Shown here piece by piece: positions 24,429 to 32,058 of a stretch of 38,001 nucleotides of DNA. The notes under the pieces were generated by a model. The model was given only the letters and a program-made list of their open reading frames with translations. It had not been told where the DNA came from and searched no databases. Numbering within the stretch: position 1 is the stretch's first letter; each line of letters opens with the position of its first letter. The DNA is from Treponema sp. UBA4328 (GTDB lineage: Bacteria; Spirochaetota; Spirochaetia; Treponematales; Treponemataceae). The DNA is taken from positions 1 to 38,001 of the forward strand of contig DGTU01000152.1 in the NCBI GenBank assembly GCA_002394465.1. Reading direction: 5' to 3'. Made by a program: the position numbers and the translations under genes.

Positions 24429-25787
24429 ATGAATTCGTTCCCTTTGCAAACAATTAAAAATCAGCAGTATTTCTCAAAAAATGTCGTACTGGACGAATCA
24501 TTCATTCTTCTCGACAGCAGCCTCCCTTTTACGGATACGCTTCGCAAAGCCCTCATGGAATGGAACTTCAAGGTTGTATATTCTGAAGGCGAATTCCGCA
24601 GAGCATCTGACCCCGTTGAATCATCTTCAGGGCCGCGAATTTCTTCGGCAGCAGCACCATCACATTCAGACAGAAAGGTTCCTCACATTGATCCTAATTC
24701 CTTCGAAGAAGTAAGCTTTGAAGACGGTGAATTCGTAGTTGAAAACCCGGGCTCAGGCCACTCTTCTTCCGTAAACATTCCGCCTGCTCCGTCAAAAGCA
24801 GAAGCCGGTGACGGAATAAATTCAAACGTCAAGAAAATACTTGAAAATGCCCATAATGCAATCGGCAAAAACAACGACCAGTCCCGCATGGAAGTCGTTC
24901 AGAACGTATACAACGAATACCTGAATTATACGAATGCACTCTACACGCACTATGCGACCCACAAGGAACTCAATCTTCAGGAAATATCTGACACAATAAA
25001 AGACCTCTGCATGTTCATCCATGACAACAGACGCTATGTCCTCAGAATTCAGCCGACAGAAAAAGCCGGCAGGAACTTTCTTGTTACGCACAGCATGAGG
25101 ACAACGGTTCTCGCAATAACAATAGGACTTCAGCTCAGGATGCCGCTCACAAAACTCGTTGAACTTGGCGTAACCGGTATCCTTCATGAAATCGGACAGA
25201 CAAGGCTTCCGCCTCAGCTCTATATAACTGACAAGATGCTCTCTGCCCCGGAAAAGGCAAAGCTTGCAACGCATCCGGTCTTAGGCTACAACATACTTCA
25301 GGAAAAGGATTTCCCGGTCTCAATTGCCCTCGGTGTACTTGAACACCATGAACGCGAAAACGGTCAGGGCTATCCGCGCCACCTGAGCGGCAATCAGATT
25401 TCCCTCTATGCAAAAATCATTTCCGTGGCCTGTTCCTTTGAAGCAATTACGGCACCGAGACACTTCAGGGAAGCAAAAACTACTTACGACGCAATGCTTG
25501 AAATGCTCAGAAACGAACAGCACGCATACGATGATACAGTCATTAAGGCTCTCCTCTACAGTCTTTCCCTGTTCCCGATCGGCGCATATGTATATCTTGC
25601 AAACGGAAGGATCGCTCAGGTAACCGACGCAAATCCGAATGACCCGAAAAATCCGATAATCCAGATAATCGGCCAGAAGGATGAAAAAGGCAATCCGGTT
25701 GTCCTCCAGTCCGGTACCGACAAATACAAGATTGTACGCGTCCTCAACAAGCAGGAAGCAAACGACATCCTCAAAGCCCTCAAATAG
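24429..25787 (+). CDS. HD-GYP family protein with degenerate metal site
   Basis: HD-GYP domains usually hydrolyse cyclic di-GMP. Numbered from 24429 this 452-residue protein has a poorly conserved N-terminus (1-130, with a Ser/Pro-rich linker), a helical segment and an HD-GYP domain (about 215-380). The GYP part is canonical (EHHERENGQGYP, 305-316). The HD pair reads HE (LHEIGQ, 253-254), the following Lys is Gln, and the DxxDA motif reads CSFEA (335-339), so several metal ligands are altered. It may bind the nucleotide as a receptor rather than cleave it. GAGGA 5 nt upstream supports 24429; an ATG at 24402 is the alternative. A C-terminal 75-residue extension (IGAYVYLANGRIAQV) is typical of this family. 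Cellular target unknown. Confidence 0.85.
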   Translation: MNSFPLQTIKNQQYFSKNVVLDESFILLDSSLPFTDTLRKALMEWNFKVVYSEGEFRRASDPVESSSGPRISSAAAPSHSDRKVPHIDPNSFEEVSFEDGEFVVENPGSGHSSSVNIPPAPSKAEAGDGINSNVKKILENAHNAIGKNNDQSRMEVVQNVYNEYLNYTNALYTHYATHKELNLQEISDTIKDLCMFIHDNRRYVLRIQPTEKAGRNFLVTHSMRTTVLAITIGLQLRMPLTKLVELGVTGILHEIGQTRLPPQLYITDKMLSAPEKAKLATHPVLGYNILQEKDFPVSIALGVLEHHERENGQGYPRHLSGNQISLYAKIISVACSFEAITAPRHFREAKTTYDAMLEMLRNEQHAYDDTVIKALLYSLSLFPIGAYVYLANGRIAQVTDANPNDPKNPIIQIIGQKDEKGNPVVLQSGTDKYKIVRVLNKQEANDILKALK

Positions 25788-25833
25788 AATCGTTCAGTTC
25801 TTTTTTCCGCATATTTTCACAATCTTTGTAATC

Positions 25834-25842
25834 TGATAGAAT
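25834..25842 (+). promoter_or_regulatory. prfA extended -10 promoter, predicting a leaderless mRNA
   Basis: TGA-TAGAAT (25834-25842) ends 8 nt before the prfA ATG; TTTTCA (25814-25819) lies 17 nt upstream as a weak -35. No Shine-Dalgarno sequence precedes the start. Confidence 0.55.
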
Positions 25843-25850
25843 GCCTTGCT

Positions 25851-26927
25851 ATGGATTTATTGAAGAAACTCAAAGAATTAGACGCTCGTTATGTTGAAGT
25901 AAACGAGATGGTTCAGGACCCGGACCTGGTAAAAGATCAGAAAAAATACAAGGATGTCATGCGTGAACACGGTCACCTTACGGCAGTTCTCGAAGTAGGA
26001 AACGAATACCGCAAATGCCTGCAGGGAATCGAAGACGCAAAAATGATGATTACGGCAGAAGATGATGCCGAAATGAAGGAAATGGCGCGCGAGGAACTTA
26101 AAGAACTTGAAGAAAAGGCTCCTCAGCTTGAAGAAGAAATCAAGCTCAAGCTCATTCCGCCAGATCCGCTTGATGAAAAAAACATCATCCTCGAAATCCG
26201 TTCTGCTGCGGGCGGCGACGAAGCTTCACTCTTTGTACGCGACATGTGGGAAATGTACATTCACCTCTGCGAACGCAAGGGCTGGAAGTACGAAAATGTT
26301 GAAGCCCAGGAAACAGAAGTCGGCGGCTTCAATAAGATTGTTACTCAGATTACAGGAAAATTCGTATACGGAACACTTCGCTGGGAATCCGGCGTTCATC
26401 GTGTTCAGAGGGTTCCGGCAACAGAATCACAGGGACGCCTCCAGACATCAACGGTTACGGTTGCAGTCCTGCCTGAAGCCGAAGAAGCAGACATCAAGAT
26501 TAATCCGGGCGATGTACGCGTAGACGTAATGCGTGCAGGCGGTCCAGGCGGACAGTGCGTTAACACAACAGACTCAGCCGTACGCCTCACACATATTCCG
26601 ACAGGAATCGTCGTAATCCAGCAGGATCAGAAATCCCAGATCAAGAACAAGGAAAAGGCATGGGAAGTCCTTCGTGCGCGTCTGTTCGACTTTGAACAGT
26701 CAAAGCTTGATGCAGAACGTTCATCAGCAAGAAAGAGCATGGTCGGAAACGGTGACCGCTCGGAAAAAATCCGCACCTACAACTATCCGCAGGACCGCGT
26801 AACAGACCACCGCATCAACCTTTCACTCCACAACCTCCCGGGCTTTATGATGGGAAACATGGACGAAATGCTCGATGCCCTTAACGTATACGCCAAGGAA
26901 GAAGAATTCAAAGCACTGGACAGCTGA
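25851..26927 (+). CDS. prfA: Peptide chain release factor 1
   Basis: Reads UAA and UAG stop codons and triggers release of the finished protein. The 358-residue length is normal. The codon-recognition tripeptide PAT (189-191, in QRVPATESQGRLQTSTVTVAVLPE) marks it as RF1 rather than RF2. The catalytic GGQ is at 233-235 (RAGGPGGQCVNTT). It has no programmed frameshift. The stop overlaps the prmC start by 1 nt, the classic arrangement in which PrmC methylates the GGQ glutamine of the factor. Confidence 0.98.
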   Translation: MDLLKKLKELDARYVEVNEMVQDPDLVKDQKKYKDVMREHGHLTAVLEVGNEYRKCLQGIEDAKMMITAEDDAEMKEMAREELKELEEKAPQLEEEIKLKLIPPDPLDEKNIILEIRSAAGGDEASLFVRDMWEMYIHLCERKGWKYENVEAQETEVGGFNKIVTQITGKFVYGTLRWESGVHRVQRVPATESQGRLQTSTVTVAVLPEAEEADIKINPGDVRVDVMRAGGPGGQCVNTTDSAVRLTHIPTGIVVIQQDQKSQIKNKEKAWEVLRARLFDFEQSKLDAERSSARKSMVGNGDRSEKIRTYNYPQDRVTDHRINLSLHNLPGFMMGNMDEMLDALNVYAKEEEFKALDS

Positions 26928-27814
26928 TGAAAATTCAGCAGGCAAAGCTTTACGGCAAAAAAAAATTAACCTCCTCTCCAACCCCGGAACTCGATACTGA
27001 GCTTCTTCTGCAGCACATCACCGGGTTTGACAGGACTCACCTGCTTCTGAACCGTGATACTGAACTTACGGCAGAACAGGAAGAAAAGTTTGTTTCCTGC
27101 ATCGAAAAGCGGAAGACAGGCCTTCCTGTTGCATACATCACGGGGCACAAAGAGTTTTTCGGACGGGATTTTTATGTCACCCAGGATGTCCTGATTCCCA
27201 AACCTGATACGGAACTTCTTGTTGAACTTGCACTTGATGCACTTGAAGATAAATTCCGCTCACGCCCCGGCATAATTCCCACAGTATGTGACATGTGCAC
27301 GGGAAGCGGATGCGTTGGGCTTTCAATAAGTGCAGAATGCAGAATCCGGAATGCAGAAATTAAACTGACTCTGGCTGATATAAGTGAGAAAGCCCTTGCT
27401 GTAGCAGGAAAAAATGCAGAGCGCATATTGAAGGCAAATTACGCATTAATCTGCACAAACCTGTTTGAGCAGATTCCCCAGTCATTCGACCTCATCGTAA
27501 CAAATCCGCCGTATGTTCCTCATTCCCAGGCTATTGATCTTCTGAAGGACGGACGGAGCGAGCCACTTCTTGCACTTGACGGTGACGTAACCTCTGACGG
27601 AGCTTCAAGCGGAACTGATGACGGTCTTGCCCTTATCCGCAGGCTTGTACCTCAGTGTTATGAGCACTTAAACCGTAACGGTGTCCTGATTATGGAAACA
27701 GGCGAATACAATGCAGAAGAAACTGCAGGACTTTTCAGGCAGGCGGGCTTCCGCGACGTTCGTATTGAATGCGACATGAATGAAATGCTCAGGGATGTTA
27801 TCGGAGTCCGCTAG
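26927..27814 (+). CDS. prmC: Peptide chain release factor N5-glutamine methyltransferase
   Basis: SAM-dependent methyltransferase that modifies the GGQ glutamine of RF1 and RF2. The 295-residue protein has the N-terminal substrate-binding helices (ELDTELLLQHITG), the signature GLPVAYITGHKEFFG (65-79), QDVLIPKPDTELLVE, motif I DMCTGSGCVGLS (122-133) and the catalytic NPPY (193-196, LIVTNPPYVP). It is coupled to prfA by a 1-nt stop/start overlap. Its last 17 nt overlap the convergent pseudouridine synthase gene, with no terminator between. Confidence 0.97.
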   Translation: MKIQQAKLYGKKKLTSSPTPELDTELLLQHITGFDRTHLLLNRDTELTAEQEEKFVSCIEKRKTGLPVAYITGHKEFFGRDFYVTQDVLIPKPDTELLVELALDALEDKFRSRPGIIPTVCDMCTGSGCVGLSISAECRIRNAEIKLTLADISEKALAVAGKNAERILKANYALICTNLFEQIPQSFDLIVTNPPYVPHSQAIDLLKDGRSEPLLALDGDVTSDGASSGTDDGLALIRRLVPQCYEHLNRNGVLIMETGEYNAEETAGLFRQAGFRDVRIECDMNEMLRDVIGVR

Positions 27815-28397
27815 GAATTTCAAGTTTCTGTTTTTCTTCAGGAGTAAGCTCACGCCATTCTCCGGGAGACAGTTTTTCGTCGATAATGATTCCGGCAAAT
27901 TTAATGCGCTTAAGGTAAACAACTTCATTTCCGAGCGCACGGAAAATCCGCTTGACCTCATGAAATTTTCCTTCAGTGAGGATGATTTCACATTCTTTTT
28001 CATTCAGCCATTTTATTACAGCCCCCGCCGACTGCTGCTGAGGAGCTTTTTTCTCAGGAGGAAGGAGAAGGCCCTTTTCTGCCGCATCACGGTAATTTTT
28101 CTGTTCTTCAAAAGAAACGGAAGAGGCCAGCTGAACAAAATACGTCTTTTCTATCCTGTTTTCAGGGCGCGTAAGATAGTCAGAAAGTTTTCCGTCATTC
28201 GTAAACAGCAGAAGCCCTTCCGTATCTGCATCAAGGCGTCCCACAGAATGAAGCTTGACTCCGCCTGAAACCAGCTGTTTTTCTTCAAAATGTTCATAAA
28301 CGGTCCTGTGCGAATCGCTGACCGTCGAACAGACTTCCCCGGCTTTTTTGTTCATCATAAAATAAAAATATTCGCCAGGGATTTTTCTGTGTCTCAT
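27798..28397 (-). CDS. RsuA/RluB/RluE-family rRNA pseudouridine synthase
   Basis: Isomerises a uridine in rRNA. From the start at 28397 the protein has 199 residues and begins MRHRKIPGEYFYFMMNKKAGEV. The catalytic Asp is in GRLDADTEGLLLFTNDG (conserved GRLD-x-x-T-x-G-L). The C-terminal part has TEGKFHEVKRIFRALGNEVVYLKRIKFAGI, typical of the family. There is no N-terminal S4 RNA-binding domain, so it resembles RluE more than RsuA; the exact target is unknown. Upstream ATGs at 28421 and 28433 exist, but a TTGATT-17-TTTAAT promoter ends 7 nt before 28397, favouring a leaderless start there. Divergent from metH. Confidence 0.88.
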   Translation of the reverse strand: MRHRKIPGEYFYFMMNKKAGEVCSTVSDSHRTVYEHFEEKQLVSGGVKLHSVGRLDADTEGLLLFTNDGKLSDYLTRPENRIEKTYFVQLASSVSFEEQKNYRDAAEKGLLLPPEKKAPQQQSAGAVIKWLNEKECEIILTEGKFHEVKRIFRALGNEVVYLKRIKFAGIIIDEKLSPGEWRELTPEEKQKLEIPSGLR

Positions 28398-28404
28398 GAA
28401 AGAT

Positions 28405-28433
28405 ATTAAAACAGATTGCATTATGAAAATCAA
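28405..28433 (-). promoter_or_regulatory. Promoter of the pseudouridine synthase gene, predicting a leaderless mRNA
   Basis: Minus strand: TTGATT (28428-28433) - 17 nt - TTTAAT (28405-28410), preceded by an extended TGT. The -10 ends 7 nt before the ATG at 28397 and no Shine-Dalgarno is present. Confidence 0.6.
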
Positions 28434-28450
28434 TTTTTTTCTGCCTACGT

Positions 28451-28479
28451 TTGCACTAGCCTGATTTTTTTTATAGAAT
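28451..28479 (+). promoter_or_regulatory. metH promoter, predicting a leaderless mRNA
   Basis: TTGCAC (28451-28456) - 17 nt - TAGAAT (28474-28479), ending 8 nt before the metH ATG. No Shine-Dalgarno and no space for a SAM or cobalamin riboswitch in the transcript. Confidence 0.6.
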
Positions 28480-28487
28480 AAGTTTCT

Positions 28488-31121
28488 ATGAATAAGAGCA
28501 AGAAACCAAGTTTCCGTGAGTTTTTAAAATCCCAGGTTGAAGCCGGACTCCCCGTATTTTTTGACGGCGGAATCGGCACGATGATTCAGAAGACCGGGTT
28601 CACAGATTACGACATTCCCGAAGACATTTCGATTGAAAAGCCTGAGATTATTGAAGACATTCATAAAGCTTATCTCAGGGCTGGTGCGAATGTCATCACG
28701 GCGAATACTTTTGGTGCCCTGCCGCTCAAACTGATTTCAGCAAAATATTCCTGCAAAGAGTATATCGAGGCAGAAATTGCCCTTGAAAAAAAATGTATCG
28801 AAGAAATTGAGGCAGAAGGAAATACCCGCCCACATTACGCTTCATGGGACACAAGCCAGATTGGACGCCTGCTCGAACCGATGGGCGACCTCACTTTTGA
28901 CGAAGCCTACGAGACATACAAAGAGGCTGCAATCATTGCCGAAAAAGCCGGTGCAGAAGTTGCGATTATCGAAACGATGGCAGATTTACGGGAAGTCAAG
29001 GCTGCGGTTCTTGCCACAAAAGAAAACACGAACCTTCCGATTTTTGCCAGCATGACTTTCCAGCCCAATTTGCGAACTTTGACCGGTGCTGACATCCGCA
29101 CGGTGGTGGTTTATCTTGAGTCGCTGGGAGTCGATTTAATCGGATTTAACTGCGGCGGTTCTTTGAGCGAAGATGACAAAATCGTGGCTGAGTTCATGCG
29201 ATACGCCCACCAGCCGGTCTGTGTTGAACCGAATGCAGGATTACCGACTGTCATCAACGGAAAAGCGGTCTTTCTTGTAAAGCCGGAAGAATTTGCTGAG
29301 CATCACAAAAAATACAGGGAGCTTGGAGTCAGCGTTTTTGGCGGCTGCTGCGGCACGACCCCGGAGCATATCGGTGCAATGGTAAAGGCGATTGAGGCTC
29401 TTCCTCCGCAGAAACGAAAACCGTGCGAATTTGAGAACGCCTGTTTTATCTGCTCTTACAACTCCAGCGTTCAGATTGGAGGAAACGCAGGCCCTCAGAT
29501 TATCGGTGAGAGAATCAACCCCACTGGAAAGAAAAAGGTCAAAGAGGCCTTGCTTGCCCACAACATGAATTTCGTTCTCGGCGAGGCGGAAAGCCAGATT
29601 AACGCGGGCGCACAGATTCTTGATGTCAATGTCGGTCTTCCGGGAATCGATGAGGCCGAGACCATGGTGGACGCCGTCAAAACGATTCAGGGCGCATTCA
29701 ACACACCGCTCCAGATTGATTCGAGCGAGGCTCCTGTTCTGGAAAAGGCACTGCGCTATTACAACGGAAAAGCATTGATAAACTCAACGAACGGCCATCA
29801 GGATGTGATGGACAAAGTTCTTCCTCTGGTAAAAAAATACGGCGGGGCGGTGGTCGCCCTCTGCATTGACGAGGCGGGAATCGCTCCCACGGCGGAAGGT
29901 CGGGTTGCAGTCGCTGAAAAAATCATCGCGGAGGCGGCAAAATACGGAATTCCGGTTCGTGACATCGTGATTGACACCCTTACGCTCACGGTTTCAAGCC
30001 AGCAGAAGGAAGCACTTGAAACCGTCCGGGCGATTCAGATTCTCAAAGAAAAATACGGCTCACAGGGATTGCAGTTCGTACTGGGAGTGTCGAATATCTC
30101 TTTTGGAATTCCTCGGCGGGACATCATAAACTCAAGATTTTTCGCAATGGCTTTGTACGCGGGACTTTCTGCCTGCATCATAAATCCGCTCATGCAGCCC
30201 ATGATGGAAACCTACTACGGCTACCGCGCTCTGGCAGGATTTGACGAAAACTGCCTTGACTACATCGAAAAATACAACGACACGCCAGCCCCGATTTATG
30301 GATTGACCGCTGAGCAAGTGGCGGCAGCAAAAGGGGCTGCGTTAGGGATTGTAGCCCCGCCGTCAGGCGTTCCGACCGAAGGGAGGAATGAAGCGAAAGC
30401 AGAAGGGCGAAAAGCCCGACCCGAAGAGAGCGATAGCGAGCGGAGGGGAACGCCCAAACTACCTGAAAATCTCACGGAATCGGAAAGCTCGCTCATCAAC
30501 ATAATCTGCAAGGGCTTCAAAGACTCGTCGCCGGACGCAACAAAAAAGCTGCTCGAAGAAGGAAAAGAACCGGTCGAAATCATTGACCGCTGCATCGTGC
30601 CGGCCCTGGACATCGTGGGAAAAGATTTTGAAATCGGAAAGAAATTCCTGCCCCAGCTTTTGCTCTCGGCAGACACAGTAAGCGCAAGTTTCGCGGTCAT
30701 CAAGGCATTTTTGGAAGAGAGCGGAAACGCCCAGGAATCAAAGGGAAGCATCGTAATCTGCACGGTTTTCGGCGACATCCACGACATAGGGAAAAACATC
30801 GTCAAGGCCATGCTTGAAAACTACGGCTACACGGTAATCGATTTGGGAAAAAACGTCCCAGCAGAAAAGGTCGTAGAGACCGTGCTTGAAAAAGACATCC
30901 AGCTGGTGGGATTAAGCGCGCTCATGACAACGACTGTGGCAAATATGGAAGACACAATCAAACTTTTGCGCCAAGAGCTGGGCAAAGCGGGAAAAACCTG
31001 CAAGATTATGGTCGGCGGGGCAGTTCTCACGGCAGACTACGCAAGCCAGATTGGGGCGGATTATTACGCGAAGGATGCCATGGTGAGTGTTTCCATAGCA
31101 AGAGAAGTTTTCGGAAAATGA
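28488..31121 (+). CDS. metH: Cobalamin-dependent methionine synthase, short form without activation domain
   Basis: Transfers the methyl group of methyltetrahydrofolate to homocysteine through cobalamin. The 877-residue protein has a homocysteine domain (1-310; zinc ligands C222, C287, C288), a pterin-binding domain (about 335-590, IIGERINPTGKKK), and a cobalamin cap and Rossmann domain (about 663-877, D763-I-H765-D-I-G768). The C-terminal SAM-binding reactivation domain of E. coli MetH is absent, so reactivation would need another protein. Residues of about 618-657 are an in-frame repeat insertion in the linker before the cap. The stretch from 28600 to the end shows somewhat more GC-rich codon choice than its neighbours by eye. 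The 3' end recurs three times downstream, pointing to gene replacement. Confidence 0.96.
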   Translation: MNKSKKPSFREFLKSQVEAGLPVFFDGGIGTMIQKTGFTDYDIPEDISIEKPEIIEDIHKAYLRAGANVITANTFGALPLKLISAKYSCKEYIEAEIALEKKCIEEIEAEGNTRPHYASWDTSQIGRLLEPMGDLTFDEAYETYKEAAIIAEKAGAEVAIIETMADLREVKAAVLATKENTNLPIFASMTFQPNLRTLTGADIRTVVVYLESLGVDLIGFNCGGSLSEDDKIVAEFMRYAHQPVCVEPNAGLPTVINGKAVFLVKPEEFAEHHKKYRELGVSVFGGCCGTTPEHIGAMVKAIEALPPQKRKPCEFENACFICSYNSSVQIGGNAGPQIIGERINPTGKKKVKEALLAHNMNFVLGEAESQINAGAQILDVNVGLPGIDEAETMVDAVKTIQGAFNTPLQIDSSEAPVLEKALRYYNGKALINSTNGHQDVMDKVLPLVKKYGGAVVALCIDEAGIAPTAEGRVAVAEKIIAEAAKYGIPVRDIVIDTLTLTVSSQQKEALETVRAIQILKEKYGSQGLQFVLGVSNISFGIPRRDIINSRFFAMALYAGLSACIINPLMQPMMETYYGYRALAGFDENCLDYIEKYNDTPAPIYGLTAEQVAAAKGAALGIVAPPSGVPTEGRNEAKAEGRKARPEESDSERRGTPKLPENLTESESSLINIICKGFKDSSPDATKKLLEEGKEPVEIIDRCIVPALDIVGKDFEIGKKFLPQLLLSADTVSASFAVIKAFLEESGNAQESKGSIVICTVFGDIHDIGKNIVKAMLENYGYTVIDLGKNVPAEKVVETVLEKDIQLVGLSALMTTTVANMEDTIKLLRQELGKAGKTCKIMVGGAVLTADYASQIGADYYAKDAMVSVSIAREVFGK
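30339..30458 (+). repeat. Palindromic repeat inserted in frame in the metH linker
   Basis: About 120 nt (40 codons) encode VPTEGRNEAKAEGRKARPEE-type low-complexity sequence. GGCGTTCC (30366-30373) and GGAACGCC (30447-30454) form perfect ends, with GGGC/GCCC (30405-30408, 30414-30417) as an internal hairpin. Composition and predicted peptide are unlike the MetH family. It resembles the palindromic elements that insert in frame in Rickettsia genes. Exact borders are approximate. Confidence 0.65.
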
Positions 31122-31128
31122 GAAATTG

Positions 31129-31206
31129 CCCTGCACGGATGCAGGGGAAAAGCAAAACAGAATTTCGTTAGAAATTCTGTCGAAGTGAGCAAACAAGGAT
31201 GTTTGC
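31129..31206. repeat. Three tandem hairpins downstream of metH
   Basis: CCCTGCA-CGGA-TGCAGGG (31129-31146), CAGAATTTC-GTTA-GAAATTCTG (31158-31179) and CAAACA-AGGA-TGTTTG (31190-31205) are all perfect and follow one another in the 140 nt between metH and the MNT gene. None is followed by a T run, so they look more like REP-type repeats than terminators. Confidence 0.6.
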
Positions 31207-31211
31207 GAACG

Positions 31212-31229
31212 AAGGTGTTTGGGAAGTAG
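31212..31229 (+). pseudogene. Possible metH 3'-end remnant, copy 2
   Basis: Reads K-V-F-G-K-stop. The last 15 nt (31215-31229) match the remnant at 31998-32012 in 13 of 15 positions, with both differences at third codon positions. Very short, so weaker than the copy at 31977. Confidence 0.4.
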
Positions 31230-31246
31230 CGGAACGGCGGAAGGTG

Positions 31247-31255
31247 TGTTATAAT
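31247..31255 (+). promoter_or_regulatory. Extended -10 promoter of the HEPN/MNT pair, predicting a leaderless mRNA
   Basis: TGT-TATAAT (31247-31255) ends 6 nt before the ATG at 31262. No recognisable -35 at the usual distance and no Shine-Dalgarno sequence. Confidence 0.6.
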
Positions 31256-31261
31256 ACAAGC

Positions 31262-31534
31262 ATGACAGCAAACAAACTTGCTGCAGCTACAAAGATTCTC
31301 AAAAATGCAGGCTGCTCTGAAGTTTATCTTTTCGGTTCTCAGGCAACTGGCCGGGCAAACAAAAATTCTGATGTCGATTTGGGAATTCGAGGGCTGTCAT
31401 CTAATTCATTTTTCGCCCTTCATTATGATCTGGAGCGGGCTTTGAATATGCGGGTTGATCTGGTAGATTTTGATTATCAGAAAGATTTCTTTGAACTTTT
31501 GCAGCGACTGGGAGAACTGAAGAAGATTGGATGA
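31262..31534 (+). CDS. MNT-type minimal nucleotidyltransferase antitoxin (MntA-like)
   Basis: A 90-residue minimal nucleotidyltransferase. The GSx10DxD signature is exact: G25-S26, then D37-V-D39 (VYLFGSQATGRANKNSDVDLGIRG). In characterised HEPN/MNT pairs this protein neutralises the toxin by transferring AMP to its tyrosine. The start at 31262 is chosen because it follows a -10 box by 6 nt; an upstream in-frame ATG at 31199 lies within the hairpin repeat. The end overlaps the HEPN gene by 8 nt. The order (MNT first) and spacing fit a two-gene operon flanked by metH remnants, a sign of acquired DNA. Confidence 0.88.
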   Translation: MTANKLAAATKILKNAGCSEVYLFGSQATGRANKNSDVDLGIRGLSSNSFFALHYDLERALNMRVDLVDFDYQKDFFELLQRLGELKKIG

Positions 31535-31976
31535 ATCAACGAAAGCAAAAATTGCACTTGAAATCTCTAAAATCGACAGTCTTATCGAAAAATCATCAGT
31601 TCTGCTGTCAAAGTGTAATCTTGCTGAACCTGATTTCATTGAGTTGAACGCAATAGGCTCAATTCTACATTCTTACTATTGTGGCGTTGAAAGCATTTTT
31701 AACCTCATTTACAAATCAACTTATGGCAAGACACTTTCCGGCAATACCTGGCATAGCGATTTGTTTACGGATATGTTTGAAAAGACTGAAAAATACGAAC
31801 CTGTTCTGCCACAAGAACTTTTCCAATCACTCAAAGAATATCTCGGTTTTCGTCATGTTTTCAGACATGCTTACGGTTATGAATTGGACTGGAACAGATT
31901 AAAACCTCTTTTTTCATCACTGACGGAGAACTGGAATAGCGTGAAGTGCAGTTTGAATGAATTTGTAGGGAAATAG
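31527..31976 (+). CDS. HEPN-domain toxin (HepT-like ribonuclease)
   Basis: A 149-residue helical protein. It carries the HEPN active-site motif Rx4HxY at R109-HVFR-H114-A-Y116, the signature of HepT, an RNase whose tyrosine is AMPylated by the MNT partner. The rest has the expected four-helix pattern (IGSILHSYYCGVESIFNLIY). It starts with TTG at 31527, overlapping the MNT stop by 8 nt. Its own stop codon (31974-31976) is immediately followed by a metH-like 3' remnant. All motif residues are present, so the toxin is probably active. Confidence 0.87.
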   Translation: MDESTKAKIALEISKIDSLIEKSSVLLSKCNLAEPDFIELNAIGSILHSYYCGVESIFNLIYKSTYGKTLSGNTWHSDLFTDMFEKTEKYEPVLPQELFQSLKEYLGFRHVFRHAYGYELDWNRLKPLFSSLTENWNSVKCSLNEFVGK

Positions 31977-32012
31977 TCTGTGGCGATTGCGAAGGAAGTC
32001 TTCGGGAAGTAG
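31977..32012 (+). pseudogene. metH 3'-end remnant, copy 3
   Basis: Begins right after the HEPN stop and reads SVAIAKEVFGK-stop, against SVSIAREVFGK-stop at the true metH end (31086-31121). Nine of eleven residues match and the two changes are S/A and R/K. Nucleotide differences are mainly at third codon positions, so the copy comes from a diverged functional metH. Flanking sequence after the stop (AGAAATT-CCC) also resembles that after metH. Confidence 0.75.
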
Positions 32013-32031
32013 AAATTCCCGCTTACTTCCC
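32004..32031. terminator. Hairpin downstream of the HEPN/MNT pair
   Basis: GGGAAGTA (32004-32011) pairs perfectly with TACTTCCC (32024-32031) around a 12-nt loop. It is followed by TTAAATTAAAAAATT, which is AT-rich but not a T run. Possible weak terminator; its 5' arm is the end of the metH remnant. Confidence 0.4.
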
Positions 32032-32058
32032 TTAAATTAAAAAATTCTGTAATATTAG

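Noticed and set aside
28434..28487. SAM or cobalamin riboswitch before metH
   Set aside because: Only 54 nt separate the divergent genes, and the promoter ends 8 nt before the ATG, leaving no room for a leader RNA.
30296..30811. 171-codon open frame opposite metH
   Set aside because: Antisense shadow of the cobalamin domain and the repeat insertion.
31199..31261. Longer start for the MNT gene (MFANEGVWEVAERR...)
   Set aside because: This extension runs through the hairpin repeat, a metH-like remnant and the -10 box; the nucleotidyltransferase fold begins after 31262.
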